NCBI RefSeq assembly: GCF_001424265.1
Contig: NZ_LMOV01000012.1
Coordinates: 163,050 to 227,049 of the forward strand
DNA from: Acidovorax sp. Leaf160
GTDB taxonomy: Bacteria; Pseudomonadota; Gammaproteobacteria; Burkholderiales; Burkholderiaceae_C
Reading direction: 5' to 3'
DNA: 64,000 nucleotides
In this document: positions 35,315-47,009 of the stretch, in pieces
Position numbering within the stretch: the first letter of the stretch is position 1
Layout of the letters: the number at the start of each line of letters is the position of its first letter
Notes under the pieces: generated by a model
Seen by the model: the letters and a program-made list of their open reading frames with translations, nothing else
The model's database searches: none
What the model was told of the DNA's origin: nothing
Made by a program: the position numbers and the translations under genes

Positions 35315-36655
35315 ATGTTTGAGCGCGCAGAGCCAGGCCCGGCGCCGCGCATCTGGGAGGTCGGCTCGCTGTGCCGCGCGATTGCTGACGCGCTGGAGGC
35401 CCGATTCAATCCCGTGGCCGTGCGCGGCGAGATCACGGGCTTCTCGCGGGCCGGCAGCGGCCACTGCTACTTCACGCTGAAGGACGCCAGCGGCCAGATC
35501 CGCAGCGCCATGTTCCGGCGTGCGGCCACGCTGCTCGACTTCCAGCCGCGCGACGGTGAACTGGTGGAAGTGCGCGGCCGGCTGGGTGTGTACGAGGCCC
35601 GGGGCGACCTGCAGTTGATCGTCGAGAGCATGCAGCGGGCGGGGCAGGGCGCCCTGTTCGAGCAGTTCCTGCGCCTCAAGTCGCGGCTGGAAGGCGAGGG
35701 CCTGTTCGACAGCGCGCGCAAGCGGGGCGTGCCGCTGATGCCGCGTGGAATCGGTGTGGTGACCTCGCTCGGTGCTGCCGCGCTGCACGATGTGGTCACG
35801 GCACTGCGGCGGCGGGTGCCGCACATCCCGGTGGTGCTCGCGCCAGCGCTGGTCCAGGGTGCGCAGGCGCCGGCATCGATCTGCGCCGCGCTATCGAAAC
35901 TGTATCGGCACGCCGAGGCGGCAAGGGCGCCAGCGGCGAAACCCGCATTGGGCGAGGCGCCAGACCCGGTACCGGTCGATGTGATCCTGCTGGTCCGGGG
36001 TGGTGGCTCCATCGAAGACCTGTGGGCGTTCAACGACGAGCAGGTCGCCCGCATGGTCGTCGCCAGTCCGGTGCCGCTCATCAGCGGCGTGGGGCACGAG
36101 ACCGACTTCACCATCGCGGACTTCTGCGCCGACCTGCGCGCTCCCACCCCCACGGCAGCGGCCGAGCTCGTCTCCCAGCCGCGTGCGGTCTGGCTGGGTG
36201 CGCTGGATCTGCTGGCCGAGCGCCTGCAGGCCGCGGTGCAGCGGCAGATGGACCTGCGCCACCAGCGGCTGGACGGCGCAACGCAACGCCTGGGGCGGCC
36301 TTCGGGGCTGGTCGGGCGCCAGCAACTGCAGCTGGCACGCCACGCCCAGCGCATGCGCCATGCCGTGCTATTGAAATTGCAGCGTATGGCCCAGGAAAAT
36401 CAAGCGCTACGGGCCCGTTTGCCCCTGGCGCTCGAGCGCCGCGTCGGCGCGCAGTCCGACCGGCTGGAGCGCGCCGCGCTGCGGCTGCAGCTGCTCGACC
36501 CCCGGCTGGTGCTGCAGCGCGGCTATGCCCTGCTGACCGACGCGCAGGGACAGCCGGTCACGCGGCCGGCCCAGGTGCGCCCGGGCGATGCGCTGGTGGG
36601 CCGGCTGGCCGAAGGCGAGATCGACCTCACCGTGTCGCAGCGGCGGCTGCTCTAG
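35315..36655 (+). CDS. xseA: Exodeoxyribonuclease VII large subunit
   Basis: This 446-residue subunit of the single-strand exonuclease has an N-terminal OB-fold (about 12-110: [22 protein letters not shown]), then the catalytic domain with [20 protein letters not shown] and [29 protein letters not shown], and a long coiled-coil C-terminal part. It needs XseB, which is not in this window. ATG 35315 is the family start. The coiled-coil region includes a copy of the dispersed repeat at 36365-36415. Confidence 0.96.
   Translation: MFERAEPGPAPRIWEVGSLCRAIADALEARFNPVAVRGEITGFSRAGSGHCYFTLKDASGQIRSAMFRRAATLLDFQPRDGELVEVRGRLGVYEARGDLQLIVESMQRAGQGALFEQFLRLKSRLEGEGLFDSARKRGVPLMPRGIGVVTSLGAAALHDVVTALRRRVPHIPVVLAPALVQGAQAPASICAALSKLYRHAEAARAPAAKPALGEAPDPVPVDVILLVRGGGSIEDLWAFNDEQVARMVVASPVPLISGVGHETDFTIADFCADLRAPTPTAAAELVSQPRAVWLGALDLLAERLQAAVQRQMDLRHQRLDGATQRLGRPSGLVGRQQLQLARHAQRMRHAVLLKLQRMAQENQALRARLPLALERRVGAQSDRLERAALRLQLLDPRLVLQRGYALLTDAQGQPVTRPAQVRPGDALVGRLAEGEIDLTVSQRRLL
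36365..36415 (+). repeat. Dispersed repeat, copy E, inside xseA
   Basis: GTGCTATTGAAATTGCAGC, a GGCCCAG core and ATCAAGCGCTACGGGCC align along the full family length. It is in frame and encodes part of the coiled coil. A weaker match lies at about 35890-35935 in the same gene. Confidence 0.55.
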
Positions 36656-36845
36656 GCCGGCGTGGCGGCGGCACCGGCGCTGCCGTTGCCGGGCAGGGGT
36701 GGCCGTACCGCCGATCTCTCTGCCATTGCCTACACGGAACGTGCCGGTTTCCTTCCTACAATCGCTGTTCGCCGCGTGCGGATGCGTGCCGTATTCGCCA
36801 GCGAAGCGCTCCCGGAATTTCAATCAACCCACGAAGGACTTCACC

Positions 36846-37427
36846 ATGGAACATACCCTGCCGCCGCTGCCCTACGCGAAAGACGCCTTGGCGCCGTACT
36901 GCAGCCAGGAAACGCTGGAATACCACCACGGCAAGCATCACAACGCCTACGTGGTGAACCTGAACAACCTGCAAAAGGGCACCGAATTCGAGAACATGCC
37001 TCTCGAAGAGATCATCAAGAAGTCCAGCGGCGGCATCTACAACAACGCGGCCCAGATCTGGAACCACACGTTCTTCTGGAACTGCATGACTCCCAACGGC
37101 GGTGGCGAACCCTCGGGTGCGCTGGCTGACGCCATCAATGCCAAGTGGGGCAGCTACGCCGCCTTCAAGGAAGCGTTCGTCAAGAGCGCCGTGGGCAACT
37201 TCGGCTCCGGCTGGACCTGGCTGGTGAAGAAGGCCGACGGCAGCGTCGACATTGTCAACATGGGCGCCGCCGGCACCCCCCTGACCACCGCCGACAAGGC
37301 GCTGCTGACGGTGGACGTGTGGGAGCACGCCTACTACATCGACTACCGCAACCTGCGTCCGAAGTTCGTTGAGACGTACCTGGACAAGCTGGTCAACTGG
37401 AAGTTCGTCGAATCCAACTTCGCCTGA
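36846..37427 (+). CDS. sodB: Iron superoxide dismutase
   Basis: This 193-residue Fe-type SOD dismutates superoxide to hydrogen peroxide and oxygen in the cytoplasm. Metal ligands are H27 (YHHGKHH), H74 (IWNHTFFW), D157 and H161 ([11 protein letters not shown]). Gln70 in NNAAQIWNH is typical of the iron enzyme. GAAGGA lies upstream of the ATG. A strong hairpin terminator follows. Confidence 0.97.
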   Translation: MEHTLPPLPYAKDALAPYCSQETLEYHHGKHHNAYVVNLNNLQKGTEFENMPLEEIIKKSSGGIYNNAAQIWNHTFFWNCMTPNGGGEPSGALADAINAKWGSYAAFKEAFVKSAVGNFGSGWTWLVKKADGSVDIVNMGAAGTPLTTADKALLTVDVWEHAYYIDYRNLRPKFVETYLDKLVNWKFVESNFA

Positions 37428-37501
37428 TCGCGGGCGAACCCGGGTCGGCAGCCCGGGTGCGGGGATGAATCCCTGCTGAACCGGACCGTTCCGATCATGA
37501 A

Positions 37502-37538
37502 AAAGGGCCTGGGAGCATCGCGCTTCCAGGCCCTTTTC
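37502..37538. terminator. Terminator after sodB
   Basis: AAAAGGGCCTGG (37502-37513) pairs perfectly with CCAGGCCCTTTT (37527-37538); the loop can extend the stem further. Flanking A- and T-runs make it usable in both directions. Confidence 0.9.
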
Positions 37539-37653
37539 TCGTTCCAGTGCCATTGCCTTGAACGGCAGGGGATGGGGTGGGGCGGACGTGACAACGTCGC
37601 TCTCGGCGGCGTCCAGGCCTTGGCAGGGGCCTCCTGACCCTTCCTGCCGCCCC

Positions 37654-37684
37654 AAAAGACACTGGCGGCCCTCAGGCCGCCAGT
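37654..37684 (-). terminator. Terminator of rhlE
   Basis: Perfect 9-bp stem ACTGGCGGC / GCCGCCAGT (37661-37684). On the minus strand it is followed closely by TTTT (37654-37657). It lies 65 bp after the rhlE stop. Confidence 0.75.
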
Positions 37685-37748
37685 TTTACGTTCAAGGCGT
37701 CACGATGCAGGCACAGGCTGCGCCCGTGCAGGATCGAAACGAGGCCGA

Positions 37749-39572
37749 TCAGCGGCCGTAACCGCCGCCACCGCCGCGTGGGCCGCCCCGGCCGCCGCCG
37801 CCAGCACCGCCCCGGTTGCCGCCGCCGTAGCCGCCGCCATTGCCGCCGCGGAAACCGCCACCGCCGCGGCGTCCGCCCGCCATGCTGTCCACGCTGGTGC
37901 GCATCGGATCGGGCTGGCCGCCGGCACCGCCGCCGCCATGGCGGACCGCACCGAGGTTCACACCCGCCTGGGTCACCAGGTGAGCGTTTTCGCGGCGTGG
38001 CTGGCTGTCGTCAAAGCGTGCGCCACCGCCACCACCGCCACCACCACCGCCGCTGCGCTGCCCACGGCCTGGCTGGCCGGATGGGCCGCCCTGGCCGCGC
38101 GGAGCACCGCCACCGTTGCCGCCGGCGCGCGGAGCGCCATTGCGCCCGCCGCCGTTGTGGCCGCCACCCTGGCCGCCACCATTCGCGCCGGCATTGGCAC
38201 CACGGCCGCCGCCGGAGCGCTGTCCGCCACCGCCCGCAGGCTTGCCGCCGCGATCACTGCCGCCGGCGCCACCGCCGCCCTGGCTGGCCTTGTTGGTGCG
38301 AATGCGGTCCATCATTTCGCTGCGCGCTGCCTTGGCGGCCGCCTGCATGACCTCGCGGCTCGGCGGCTTGCCGGCACCGCCCCAGATGGTCTGGCGGCCC
38401 ATGGCGATGGGCTCGGCCTTCTCGCCGGCTTCGGGGCCGAAGCCGTCCAGCACCTGCACCGGGATCTCCTGCTTGGTGAAGCGTTCGATCTCCATCATGA
38501 AGCCTTCTTCGTCCATGCAGACCAGGCTCACGGCCTCGCCGCTTGCGCCTGCGCGGCCCGTGCGGCCGATGCGGTGCACGTAGTCTTCAGGGACGTTGGG
38601 GATCTCGTAGTTGACGACGTGCGGCAGCTCGTCGATGTCGATGCCGCGCGCCGCGATGTCGGTGGCCACCAGCGCGCGAATCTCGCCGCTCTTGAAGCCG
38701 GCCAGGGCCTGGGTGCGGGCGCTCTGGCTCTTGTTGCCGTGCAGCGCCATCGAGTTGACGCCGTTCTTGGTCAGGAACTCGGCCACGTTGTTGGCGCCGA
38801 ACTTGGTGCGGGTGAACACCAGCACCTGGCTCCAGTTGTGCTGCTGGATGATGTGCAGCAGCACCTGCTTTTTCTTGCCGCGGCCCACGGGGTGGATCAC
38901 CTGGGTGATGCGCTGCACCGTGGTGTTGCGCGGGGTGACCTGGATGCTCTGCGGGTTCTTCAGGAGCGTGCCGGCCAGATCGCGGATCTCGTCGCTGAAG
39001 GTGGCCGAGAACAGCAGGCTCTGCTTGTCCTTGGGCACCAGCGCCAGGATCTTCTTCACGTCGTGGATGAAGCCCATGTCGAGCATGCGGTCGGCTTCGT
39101 CCAGCACCAGGATCTCGACGGTGGAGAGGTCGAGGAAGCCCTGCTGCTGCAGATCCAGCAGACGGCCGGGGGTGGCCACCAGCACGTCCACGCCGCGCTT
39201 GATGCGGTCGATCTGCGGGTTCATGCCCACGCCGCCGAAGACGACGGTGGAGTTGATGTCGAGGTACTTACCGTAGTCGCGCACCGATTCTTCCACCTGG
39301 GCGGCGAGTTCCCGGGTGGGGGTCAGCACCAGGGCGCGCACGCCCTTGCCACCGAATTTGCTCTTCGGCGCCGTGCCTTGCGAAAGGCGGTTCAGCAGGG
39401 GCAGGGTGAAGGCAGCCGTCTTGCCGGTGCCGGTCTGTGCGCCGGCCAGCAGGTCGTGGCCTTCGAGCACCAGAGGAATGGCCTGTGCCTGGATCGGCGT
39501 TGGCGTCTCGTAGCCTTGCTCATGCACGGCCTTAAGGATCTCTGGGGCCAGGTTCAGTTCGTCAAAGTTCAT
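37749..39572 (-). CDS. rhlE: DEAD-box RNA helicase RhlE
   Basis: This 607-residue helicase has a Q-motif ([14 protein letters not shown]) followed by motif I AQTGTGKT near residue 46, DEAD in [12 protein letters not shown] in [10 protein letters not shown], and motif [12 protein letters not shown]. After about residue 430 the chain is an extreme Gly/Arg tail rich in GGGGAGG and RGG-type repeats, used for RNA binding and condensation. It remodels RNA during ribosome assembly and cold stress. The tail makes the 3' third of the gene repetitive. The leader is unusual: no ribosome site is visible (see leader entry). Confidence 0.96.
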   Translation of the reverse strand: MNFDELNLAPEILKAVHEQGYETPTPIQAQAIPLVLEGHDLLAGAQTGTGKTAAFTLPLLNRLSQGTAPKSKFGGKGVRALVLTPTRELAAQVEESVRDYGKYLDINSTVVFGGVGMNPQIDRIKRGVDVLVATPGRLLDLQQQGFLDLSTVEILVLDEADRMLDMGFIHDVKKILALVPKDKQSLLFSATFSDEIRDLAGTLLKNPQSIQVTPRNTTVQRITQVIHPVGRGKKKQVLLHIIQQHNWSQVLVFTRTKFGANNVAEFLTKNGVNSMALHGNKSQSARTQALAGFKSGEIRALVATDIAARGIDIDELPHVVNYEIPNVPEDYVHRIGRTGRAGASGEAVSLVCMDEEGFMMEIERFTKQEIPVQVLDGFGPEAGEKAEPIAMGRQTIWGGAGKPPSREVMQAAAKAARSEMMDRIRTNKASQGGGGAGGSDRGGKPAGGGGQRSGGGRGANAGANGGGQGGGHNGGGRNGAPRAGGNGGGAPRGQGGPSGQPGRGQRSGGGGGGGGGGARFDDSQPRRENAHLVTQAGVNLGAVRHGGGGAGGQPDPMRTSVDSMAGGRRGGGGFRGGNGGGYGGGNRGGAGGGGRGGPRGGGGGYGR

Positions 39573-39967
39573 TCAAGGAGGCGCCCTGTCCAGGGCGCTT
39601 GGGGCATCGGCCTGTCGCGAACCCGTGGGGCTGCGGCCAGTCATAGGCAGATGATTCTTCAGGATCGGGAGTGAGAAAGCGCCGCAAGGCGGCTTTCGGA
39701 TCCCCAGCAGGTTGCTGAGTCCGCCGGTCACTGGAGCCGGCGTCTGAGCTTCTATTGTGGCACGACTCCCGCCCCGGTACGTGGGGCACCCTTTCGCAGC
39801 CACGTTTTTTCTGGCGCCTGCGGGCGGCAGAAGGGTCTCCTCGGCCGTCCCTGGCGACCGCTTCCCCAAAGCACCCGATAATCGCTGCTGAACCGCGTCG
39901 TGCGGCCCGACCCCGCGCCGGTCGTTCCGCCCCACGACGCCGCACCCATTTGAAGGAAAGAAAGCCA
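39573..39967. promoter_or_regulatory. Divergent rhlE/ettA region with structured rhlE leader
   Basis: No gene is supported in these 395 bases. On the rhlE strand, an 8-bp GC hairpin (39581-39588 with 39591-39598) is followed by CTCCTTGA and then the ATG. That is close to anti-Shine-Dalgarno rather than Shine-Dalgarno. A second hairpin, GAAAGC...GCTTTC (about 39671-39693), lies further upstream. On the plus strand GAAGGAAAG before 39968 is the ettA ribosome site. Confidence 0.5.
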
Positions 39968-41629
<1,662 letters not shown>

Positions 41630-41729
41630 GCCACGCCCCGGCGCGGGTGGCGAGCGGGCGGCGCCGGCCCATGGCCGCCGCCCGGCTGCCCACCGCCGTC
41701 CTGCCGTCCCCCAAGCCCGTCCCGTCGAG

Positions 41730-44111
41730 ATGGCAACCATGGCCACAGCCGCACCCTACGATCGAAACGCCTTTCGGATCTGCGTGGCCCAAGCCGTGCG
41801 GGACGGTGTCCAGGCGCTGAAGAAGGCGCTGGCCGAGACGGAGGCCGCGCTGTCCCGTGATCAGGACACCGCACGGGACAACCGCGAGCGCGACCGCCTG
41901 GGCGAAGCCCTGGCACTGCTGCGCGCACAGCAATCCACGCTGGTCCAGGTCTACCCCGTCGCGCTGATGGAGCATTTCTCGGGCGCGCAGATGGTGTCGC
42001 CGCCGGCCCCGGGCGCATCTGCTCACCACGCGCTGGCGGGCGGGCCGATCGCGTGGGACGCGCTCACGCTCATGGACGATGCGCAGGTGCTGGCCCAGGT
42101 GGAGCTGTCGAGGGCGCAGCAGCTCGTCACGCATGCGACGGAAGGCGTTCTGGAGGAACTGGATCGGTTGATGAGCGCGGCCCTGGGCCTCACGCGCGTG
42201 GCACCGGAGCGCAATCCGCTGCGCCCGGAAACCTTCCTGCGGGCGCTGCAGCAGGTGGTTGCCGATGCCGGTGTGGCCGAGGGCCCGCGTCAGCTGTGGA
42301 TGCGTCACCTGCCCGACCTGCTGGGCAAGCGGCTGGTGGGCGCCTACCAGCGCGCTTCCGACCGTCTGCGCGAAGGAGGTTTGCGCCCGGTCGGCTACGG
42401 AGCGGCCCCGGCTGCCGGCAGGCCGGCGACCGCGCCGCGCAGCGGTCCGGACTCATTGCCGGAGTGGCAGGGGTACCCGGCACCGCAGCGCGGCCCCGGC
42501 GCCCATGCCTATACCCATACCCATGCCCATGCGGCTGCGGCAACGCACGAACGGTCCGGCTTCGGGGCCAGCGCACTGCAGGGCATGCCGTCCAGTGTCG
42601 CCAGCCCCCTCGCTGCCGAAGCCGAGGAGGCCTTGCTCACCGTCGCCATGCTGCAGCAGATGCTGGACGAGCTGAGTGCCGCCCGGACCCCCGCCACGGG
42701 CTTTGCCAGCGGCGCCACCGAAGAGGGGTTGCTGGCGGCGGCCCTGCCGGACGGCGCCGTGCAGGCTCCCGACACCCTGGCGCGCCACGGCCCAGCGGCG
42801 CTCCCTGCCAGCGGCGCGCCCGCGTGGCAGGCACCGCCATCGCTCATGACCATCGACGCGGACATAATCGCGCACCAGCAGGCCGAATCGGATGCGGTGG
42901 TGGCCGAGATGATGCGGCGCATTGCCAGCGACGAGCGGCTGCTGCCCACCGTGCGCCGTGCGCTGCAGCGCATCGAGCCGGCCATCCGCCGCATCGCGCG
43001 GCAGGAGCCGGCCTTTTTTTCCGACGAGCAACACCCGGCCCGCCGCCTGCTGGATGCGCTGACCGAACGCAGCCTGGCCTTCACCGCTGACGACCAGCCG
43101 GGTTTCACGCGCTTCGTGCGGCTGCTCAATGGCGCGGTCAAGCATTTGAATGCCGCTAACGCGCCCGACGCCAAGCCGTTCAAGGCCGTGCTGCGCGCGC
43201 TGCACAAGGCCTGGGACGCGCTGGCCCAGGAGTCGGCGGCGCAGCGCGCACAGGCCGATGCCGATTGGCTGCACCTGGAGCGCAAGGCGGTGCTGGCTCG
43301 CGCTGCGGCGGACGACATCCGCCGCATGCCGGGTGCCCGTGACCTGCCTGCGGACCTGCTGGCCTTCGCGACCGGCCCGTGGGCCGAGGTGGTGGCGCGC
43401 GCGCAGATCGGCGGTGGAGGCGAGGACGGCGGCGGCGATCCGTCCGAGTACCTGGCGCTGATCCCCGTGTTGCTGAGCTGCGCGCAGGCGGACCCGGTGC
43501 CCGAGGATCCGGACGCCATGGCCCGCGCCATCGCGGGTCTGCTGCCGGTGGTGCGGGAGGGCCTGCAGGGCATCGGCCATCCGCAGCCGGACATCGATGC
43601 GGTGCTCGAACGCCTGGCCGGGCTGGTTCCCGTCGGCGGCCAGGCGACTGCTCCCGCTGCAGCGGCGAGCGATACGCCAACCGTCGTCCCGCCTGAGGCG
43701 TTCAGCGACATTGCGGCTCCGGCACTCCCGGTTCCGGCCCTCCCGGCTGCGGTTCCTGCTGCGGCTCCCGCCTCGCAAGGCGGGGAGCCGGTCATCGAGC
43801 CGGCGGCGCATGGCTCCGATGCGGAGCCGGTCGCCCGCGCCCCGTACGGCCCCGAGGTCTCGGTGCCCGAGCCCGGGGCAGAGGCTCCTGCGCCGCAAGG
43901 GCCCGGCGACTATGCGCTGGGTCAGTGGATCGAGCTGAGCCGCGACCGCCAGGTCGTGCGCACGCAACTGACCTGGTGCAGCCCGAACGGAGCGCTGTTC
44001 CTCTTCACTGCGGCCGACGGCAGCACCCAGTCGATGACGCGCCGGATGCGCGACAGGCTGGTAGCGCAGGGTGCGTTGCGTACGGTCGAGACGCCGCCTT
44101 CGCCGCGCTGA
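41730..44111 (+). CDS. DUF1631 family protein
   Basis: This 793-residue cytoplasmic protein of the DUF1631 family is common in beta- and gammaproteobacteria; its function is not established. The chain is largely helical (RDGVQALKKALAETEAAL start; MLQQMLDELS and LDALTERSLAFT in the middle), and a small C-terminal beta domain (about 725-790: GQWIELSRDRQVVRTQLTWCSPNGALFLF) resembles a PilZ-like barrel. A Thr-His/Ala-His repeat (42501-42533) and a Pro/Ala-rich stretch near residue 650-700 are linkers. ATG 41739 is an alternative start. It follows ettA by 100 bp. Confidence 0.85.
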   Translation: MATMATAAPYDRNAFRICVAQAVRDGVQALKKALAETEAALSRDQDTARDNRERDRLGEALALLRAQQSTLVQVYPVALMEHFSGAQMVSPPAPGASAHHALAGGPIAWDALTLMDDAQVLAQVELSRAQQLVTHATEGVLEELDRLMSAALGLTRVAPERNPLRPETFLRALQQVVADAGVAEGPRQLWMRHLPDLLGKRLVGAYQRASDRLREGGLRPVGYGAAPAAGRPATAPRSGPDSLPEWQGYPAPQRGPGAHAYTHTHAHAAAATHERSGFGASALQGMPSSVASPLAAEAEEALLTVAMLQQMLDELSAARTPATGFASGATEEGLLAAALPDGAVQAPDTLARHGPAALPASGAPAWQAPPSLMTIDADIIAHQQAESDAVVAEMMRRIASDERLLPTVRRALQRIEPAIRRIARQEPAFFSDEQHPARRLLDALTERSLAFTADDQPGFTRFVRLLNGAVKHLNAANAPDAKPFKAVLRALHKAWDALAQESAAQRAQADADWLHLERKAVLARAAADDIRRMPGARDLPADLLAFATGPWAEVVARAQIGGGGEDGGGDPSEYLALIPVLLSCAQADPVPEDPDAMARAIAGLLPVVREGLQGIGHPQPDIDAVLERLAGLVPVGGQATAPAAAASDTPTVVPPEAFSDIAAPALPVPALPAAVPAAAPASQGGEPVIEPAAHGSDAEPVARAPYGPEVSVPEPGAEAPAPQGPGDYALGQWIELSRDRQVVRTQLTWCSPNGALFLFTAADGSTQSMTRRMRDRLVAQGALRTVETPPSPR
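42501..42533 (+). repeat. CCCATN hexamer repeat in the DUF1631 gene
   Basis: About five imperfect CCCATA/CCCATG units encode an alternating His tract, AHAYTHTHAHA. It is in frame and looks like a variable linker. Confidence 0.7.
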
Positions 44112-44116
44112 ACCGG

Positions 44117-44162
44117 TGCGCCAGGCCTGCGGTTCAGATAGCTATATTAGTTATAGCAATGG
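44117..44162 (-). repeat. Dispersed repeat, copy F
   Basis: Read on the minus strand: TTGCTATAACTAATATAGCT followed by a CCGCAGGCCTGGCGC-like tail. It lies right after the DUF1631 stop. Confidence 0.6.
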
Positions 44163-44317
44163 GTCCTTTATCTGTGGGCACTGAAGGCGTTTCAAGCTCT
44201 CAATGACCGATGCCGCCACGCCGTCAGGAAGCGCTGCCACAGGGCACACACGCCCGTGGCACCACGCCCAGCGCACCGGTCGCCGCGCACCGGCCGCACC
44301 CGCTGCCCACCCCACGG

Positions 44318-45700
44318 TCACGCCGCAGCGGCCGGCGCTGCAGGGCCTGCGGGCCGCAGCTTGCGCCTCACCAAGTGGATGTGGTTGCGCAGGGCGTAGA
44401 GCTCCTCGGCATACGACAGCGGCACGCTGACCTTTTCCACCTGGGCCTCCAGCCGGTCCAGCTGGTTGCGCAGGGCCTCGGGCGTGCTCTGGCCGACTTC
44501 CATCTCGTCCTCGATCTCGCGCAGCCGGCCATACCAGCGGAAGACGCGGGAGCGCACCCGGAACTGGTAGAGCGGCGGCACGATGCGCGACAGCGGCAGC
44601 ATGGCCGCCAGCAGCACGCCGAGGACCAGCCACATGCGCTCGACCAGATTGGCCAGCCAGAACGGCAGATAGCGCTGCAGCATCGGCGGCGAACCGTTGA
44701 TGGCCCGGTCTCCCTCGGCGGCCATCGGCACCTCGCTGTTGCGCGTGTTCGGAAAATCCCGGGCGCGGTTGAACCAGCCGGCCCCGCCGTGCAGCTGCTG
44801 CGCGGCCTGCGCGAACAGCTGCAGCAGGGCTGGGTGCGTGCCTTCGCGCGCCAGCAGCGAAGTGGTGGATGCCACCAGATGCACGTCGGCCGGCGGCACA
44901 TTGGCCGCCAGGTCCACCACGCCGCGCGGCAGCGTGACCGGGGTGAGGAACGGGAACCGCCGGCCATAGGCCTCGTTCTGCGGGAAGCCCATCAGCCGCA
45001 CGCCGGGTGTCTGCAGCAACATCTGCACCATCTGCGACTCGGGCGCGGAGGCGAAGACCACCGCGTCGAGCCGCCCCGCCAGAAAGTCCACGGTGGCGGG
45101 CGTCTGGCCCAGGTGCGTCAAACGCACTTCGCCCGGATCCACGTGGTTGGCGTCGAGCAATTTTTCCATCAGCGTGGGCACGCCGCTGCCCGGTGTGCCC
45201 ACGTTGACCCGCAGGCCCCGCAGTTGCGCCAGGCTGGTCAGCCGGGACTGGCGGGCCACGCGCCGGGCGGCGTCTTCCCGGTAAAACAGCCAGACGGGCT
45301 CGACGAACAGGCTGCCCAGGGATTCCAGCGCCTGCGCATCGTCGGGCCGCAGCTCGCCCGTGCCGCCCTGCACGAAGGCCAGGTCGGCGCCGCCGCCGCG
45401 CAGCAGCTGCAGGTTGGCGGACGAGCCTTCCGTTTCCAGCAGCACGACTTCGATGCCGTCGGCCGCCAGCGCCTTCTGGTAGCGCTGGCCGAATTCCGAA
45501 TAGGCGCTCTGCGCCGGCCCGGTCGCCAGCGTCACCCGGCGCGGCGGGTTGGGCTGCAGCCACCAGTAAGCGAGCGCCACCAGGGCGACGGCCAGCAACG
45601 CCAGCGGTCCGGCGGAGAGCAGCAGATCGCGCACATTGAGCAAGGCCGTGCGCAGGCGGCGGGCGGCCGTGCGCGACCGGGCAGCGAACACCGCGTTCAT
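44318..45700 (-). CDS. TAXI-family TRAP transporter receptor
   Basis: This 460-residue protein has an N-terminal membrane anchor (about residues 28-48) instead of a cleaved signal. The TAXI solute-binding domain follows (about 55-330: VTLATGPAQSAYSEFGQRYQKAL, NLQLLRGGGADLAFVQGG, LRVNVGTPGSGV). A second membrane segment (about 355-380) leads to a coiled-coil tail (REIEDEMEVGQSTPEALRNQLDRLEAQ). This two-anchor form lacks the adjacent TRAP permease, so it may sense rather than transport. The ATG overlaps the stop of the P1-peptidase gene by 4 bp. Confidence 0.85.
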   Translation of the reverse strand: MNAVFAARSRTAARRLRTALLNVRDLLLSAGPLALLAVALVALAYWWLQPNPPRRVTLATGPAQSAYSEFGQRYQKALAADGIEVVLLETEGSSANLQLLRGGGADLAFVQGGTGELRPDDAQALESLGSLFVEPVWLFYREDAARRVARQSRLTSLAQLRGLRVNVGTPGSGVPTLMEKLLDANHVDPGEVRLTHLGQTPATVDFLAGRLDAVVFASAPESQMVQMLLQTPGVRLMGFPQNEAYGRRFPFLTPVTLPRGVVDLAANVPPADVHLVASTTSLLAREGTHPALLQLFAQAAQQLHGGAGWFNRARDFPNTRNSEVPMAAEGDRAINGSPPMLQRYLPFWLANLVERMWLVLGVLLAAMLPLSRIVPPLYQFRVRSRVFRWYGRLREIEDEMEVGQSTPEALRNQLDRLEAQVEKVSVPLSYAEELYALRNHIHLVRRKLRPAGPAAPAAAA

Positions 45701-46803
45701 GGGCGGGGTCCGTCGGCTTGCGCGCCGCCCGGTCCACCGGCGTGACCGTCGGTTGCGCGCGAGGTGTCGCTGGCCCTGCGGATGGCGGCGGCCAGATCGA
45801 CGGCGGCAGGCAGATGCAGCCCCTCGGGCGTGATGATCGACTGCGCCGCCAGCACGGCGCGCAGCGTGGCCCGCGCAGTGGCCTCGGCCGCCAGGGTGGA
45901 CAGCACCATCATCCCGAGCGTTTTGCCCGCGAGGCCCGTGCCCAGCGCGAACAGCGTGTCGCCATCGGAGAGCGTGTGCACCGGGTTGATCGCCCGCGCC
46001 AGCCCGTCGTGCGCGCACACCGCAAGCCGGCGCGCCTGCGCCTTGGTGATGAGCGCATCGGTGGCCACCACCCCGATGGTGGTGTTGGTGCCCGCCAGCA
46101 GCGTGCGCGGCACGTCCCCGGCCAGCAGGGCGCGGCGGCTGTCCCGCAGGCGTTGACCGTCGTCCGTGCGGGCGCCAGCCACGGGGCGGCCGGTGTCCGG
46201 GTCCACGACGTCGCCGACCGCATTGCAGGCCACCAGCGCCCCGACGGTCACGCCATCGACCGTGATCGACGCGCTGCCGATGCCGCCCTTCATCGCGTGC
46301 GCCATGCCGAAGAGCTTGCCCACCGCCGCGCCCGTGCCGGCGCCCACGCAGCCCTCGGCGACCGGCCCGCCCGATGCGGCCTGGCACGCTGCGTATCCGG
46401 CCGCGGCATCGGGGCGAATGCGGGCGTCGCCCACATGCAGGTCGAACAGGACGGCCGCCGGGACCAACGGCACGCGCGCCACGCCGACGTCGAAACCGAT
46501 GCCGCGCTCTTCCAGCCACCTTACGGCACCGGTGGCCGCGTCCAGCCCGAACGCACTGCCGCCGGCCAGCATCACCGCGTGGATGCGATCGATCAGGTGG
46601 GTGGGCTCCAGCAAGTCGGTCTCCCGCGTGCCGGGCGCGGCGCCCCGCACGTCCACGCCGGCCACCGCGCCTTCGCGCGCGAGCACGACGGTGCAGCCGG
46701 TGGGGCGCAGGGAAGAGGTGGAATGGCCGACTTCGATGCCGGCGACGCGGGTCAGGCATCCGGCATCGTGGCCGGACGGATCAAGGGCGGGGAACTGCAA
46801 CAT
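45697..46803 (-). CDS. P1-family (DmpA-like) peptidase
   Basis: This 368-residue Ntn-hydrolase of the S58/P1 family includes beta-aminopeptidases and D-aminopeptidases that self-cleave to expose the nucleophile. Patterns: VAGIEVGHST, TGCTVVLAREGAVAGVDVRGAAPGTRETDLL, AVMLAGGSAFGLDAATGAVRWLEERG, and the processing region GTNTTIGVVATDA near residue 255. No signal peptide is seen. ATG 46803 matches the family start. It is coupled to the TAXI receptor by an ATGA overlap, which hints that the receptor binds a peptide-like or amide ligand. Confidence 0.88.
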   Translation of the reverse strand: MLQFPALDPSGHDAGCLTRVAGIEVGHSTSSLRPTGCTVVLAREGAVAGVDVRGAAPGTRETDLLEPTHLIDRIHAVMLAGGSAFGLDAATGAVRWLEERGIGFDVGVARVPLVPAAVLFDLHVGDARIRPDAAAGYAACQAASGGPVAEGCVGAGTGAAVGKLFGMAHAMKGGIGSASITVDGVTVGALVACNAVGDVVDPDTGRPVAGARTDDGQRLRDSRRALLAGDVPRTLLAGTNTTIGVVATDALITKAQARRLAVCAHDGLARAINPVHTLSDGDTLFALGTGLAGKTLGMMVLSTLAAEATARATLRAVLAAQSIITPEGLHLPAAVDLAAAIRRASDTSRATDGHAGGPGGAQADGPRP

Positions 46804-47009
46804 GCGCTGAAAGCCAGGGACGGACGAGGACCGAGACGATATCGCATGCGTACGGCGGACCTGGCGAACGCCGCCTGGTGGACGGGCGCGGCGCCTGACC
46901 GGCCCCCGCGATTTCGCCAAGCCACACGTGCCGCCGGCCACCGGTCAGCGCAGAGCCGCTCCACCGGCGTGCGGACCGGCGTGCGGAGCGGCGCCGCGCA
47001 GCGCCGCGG

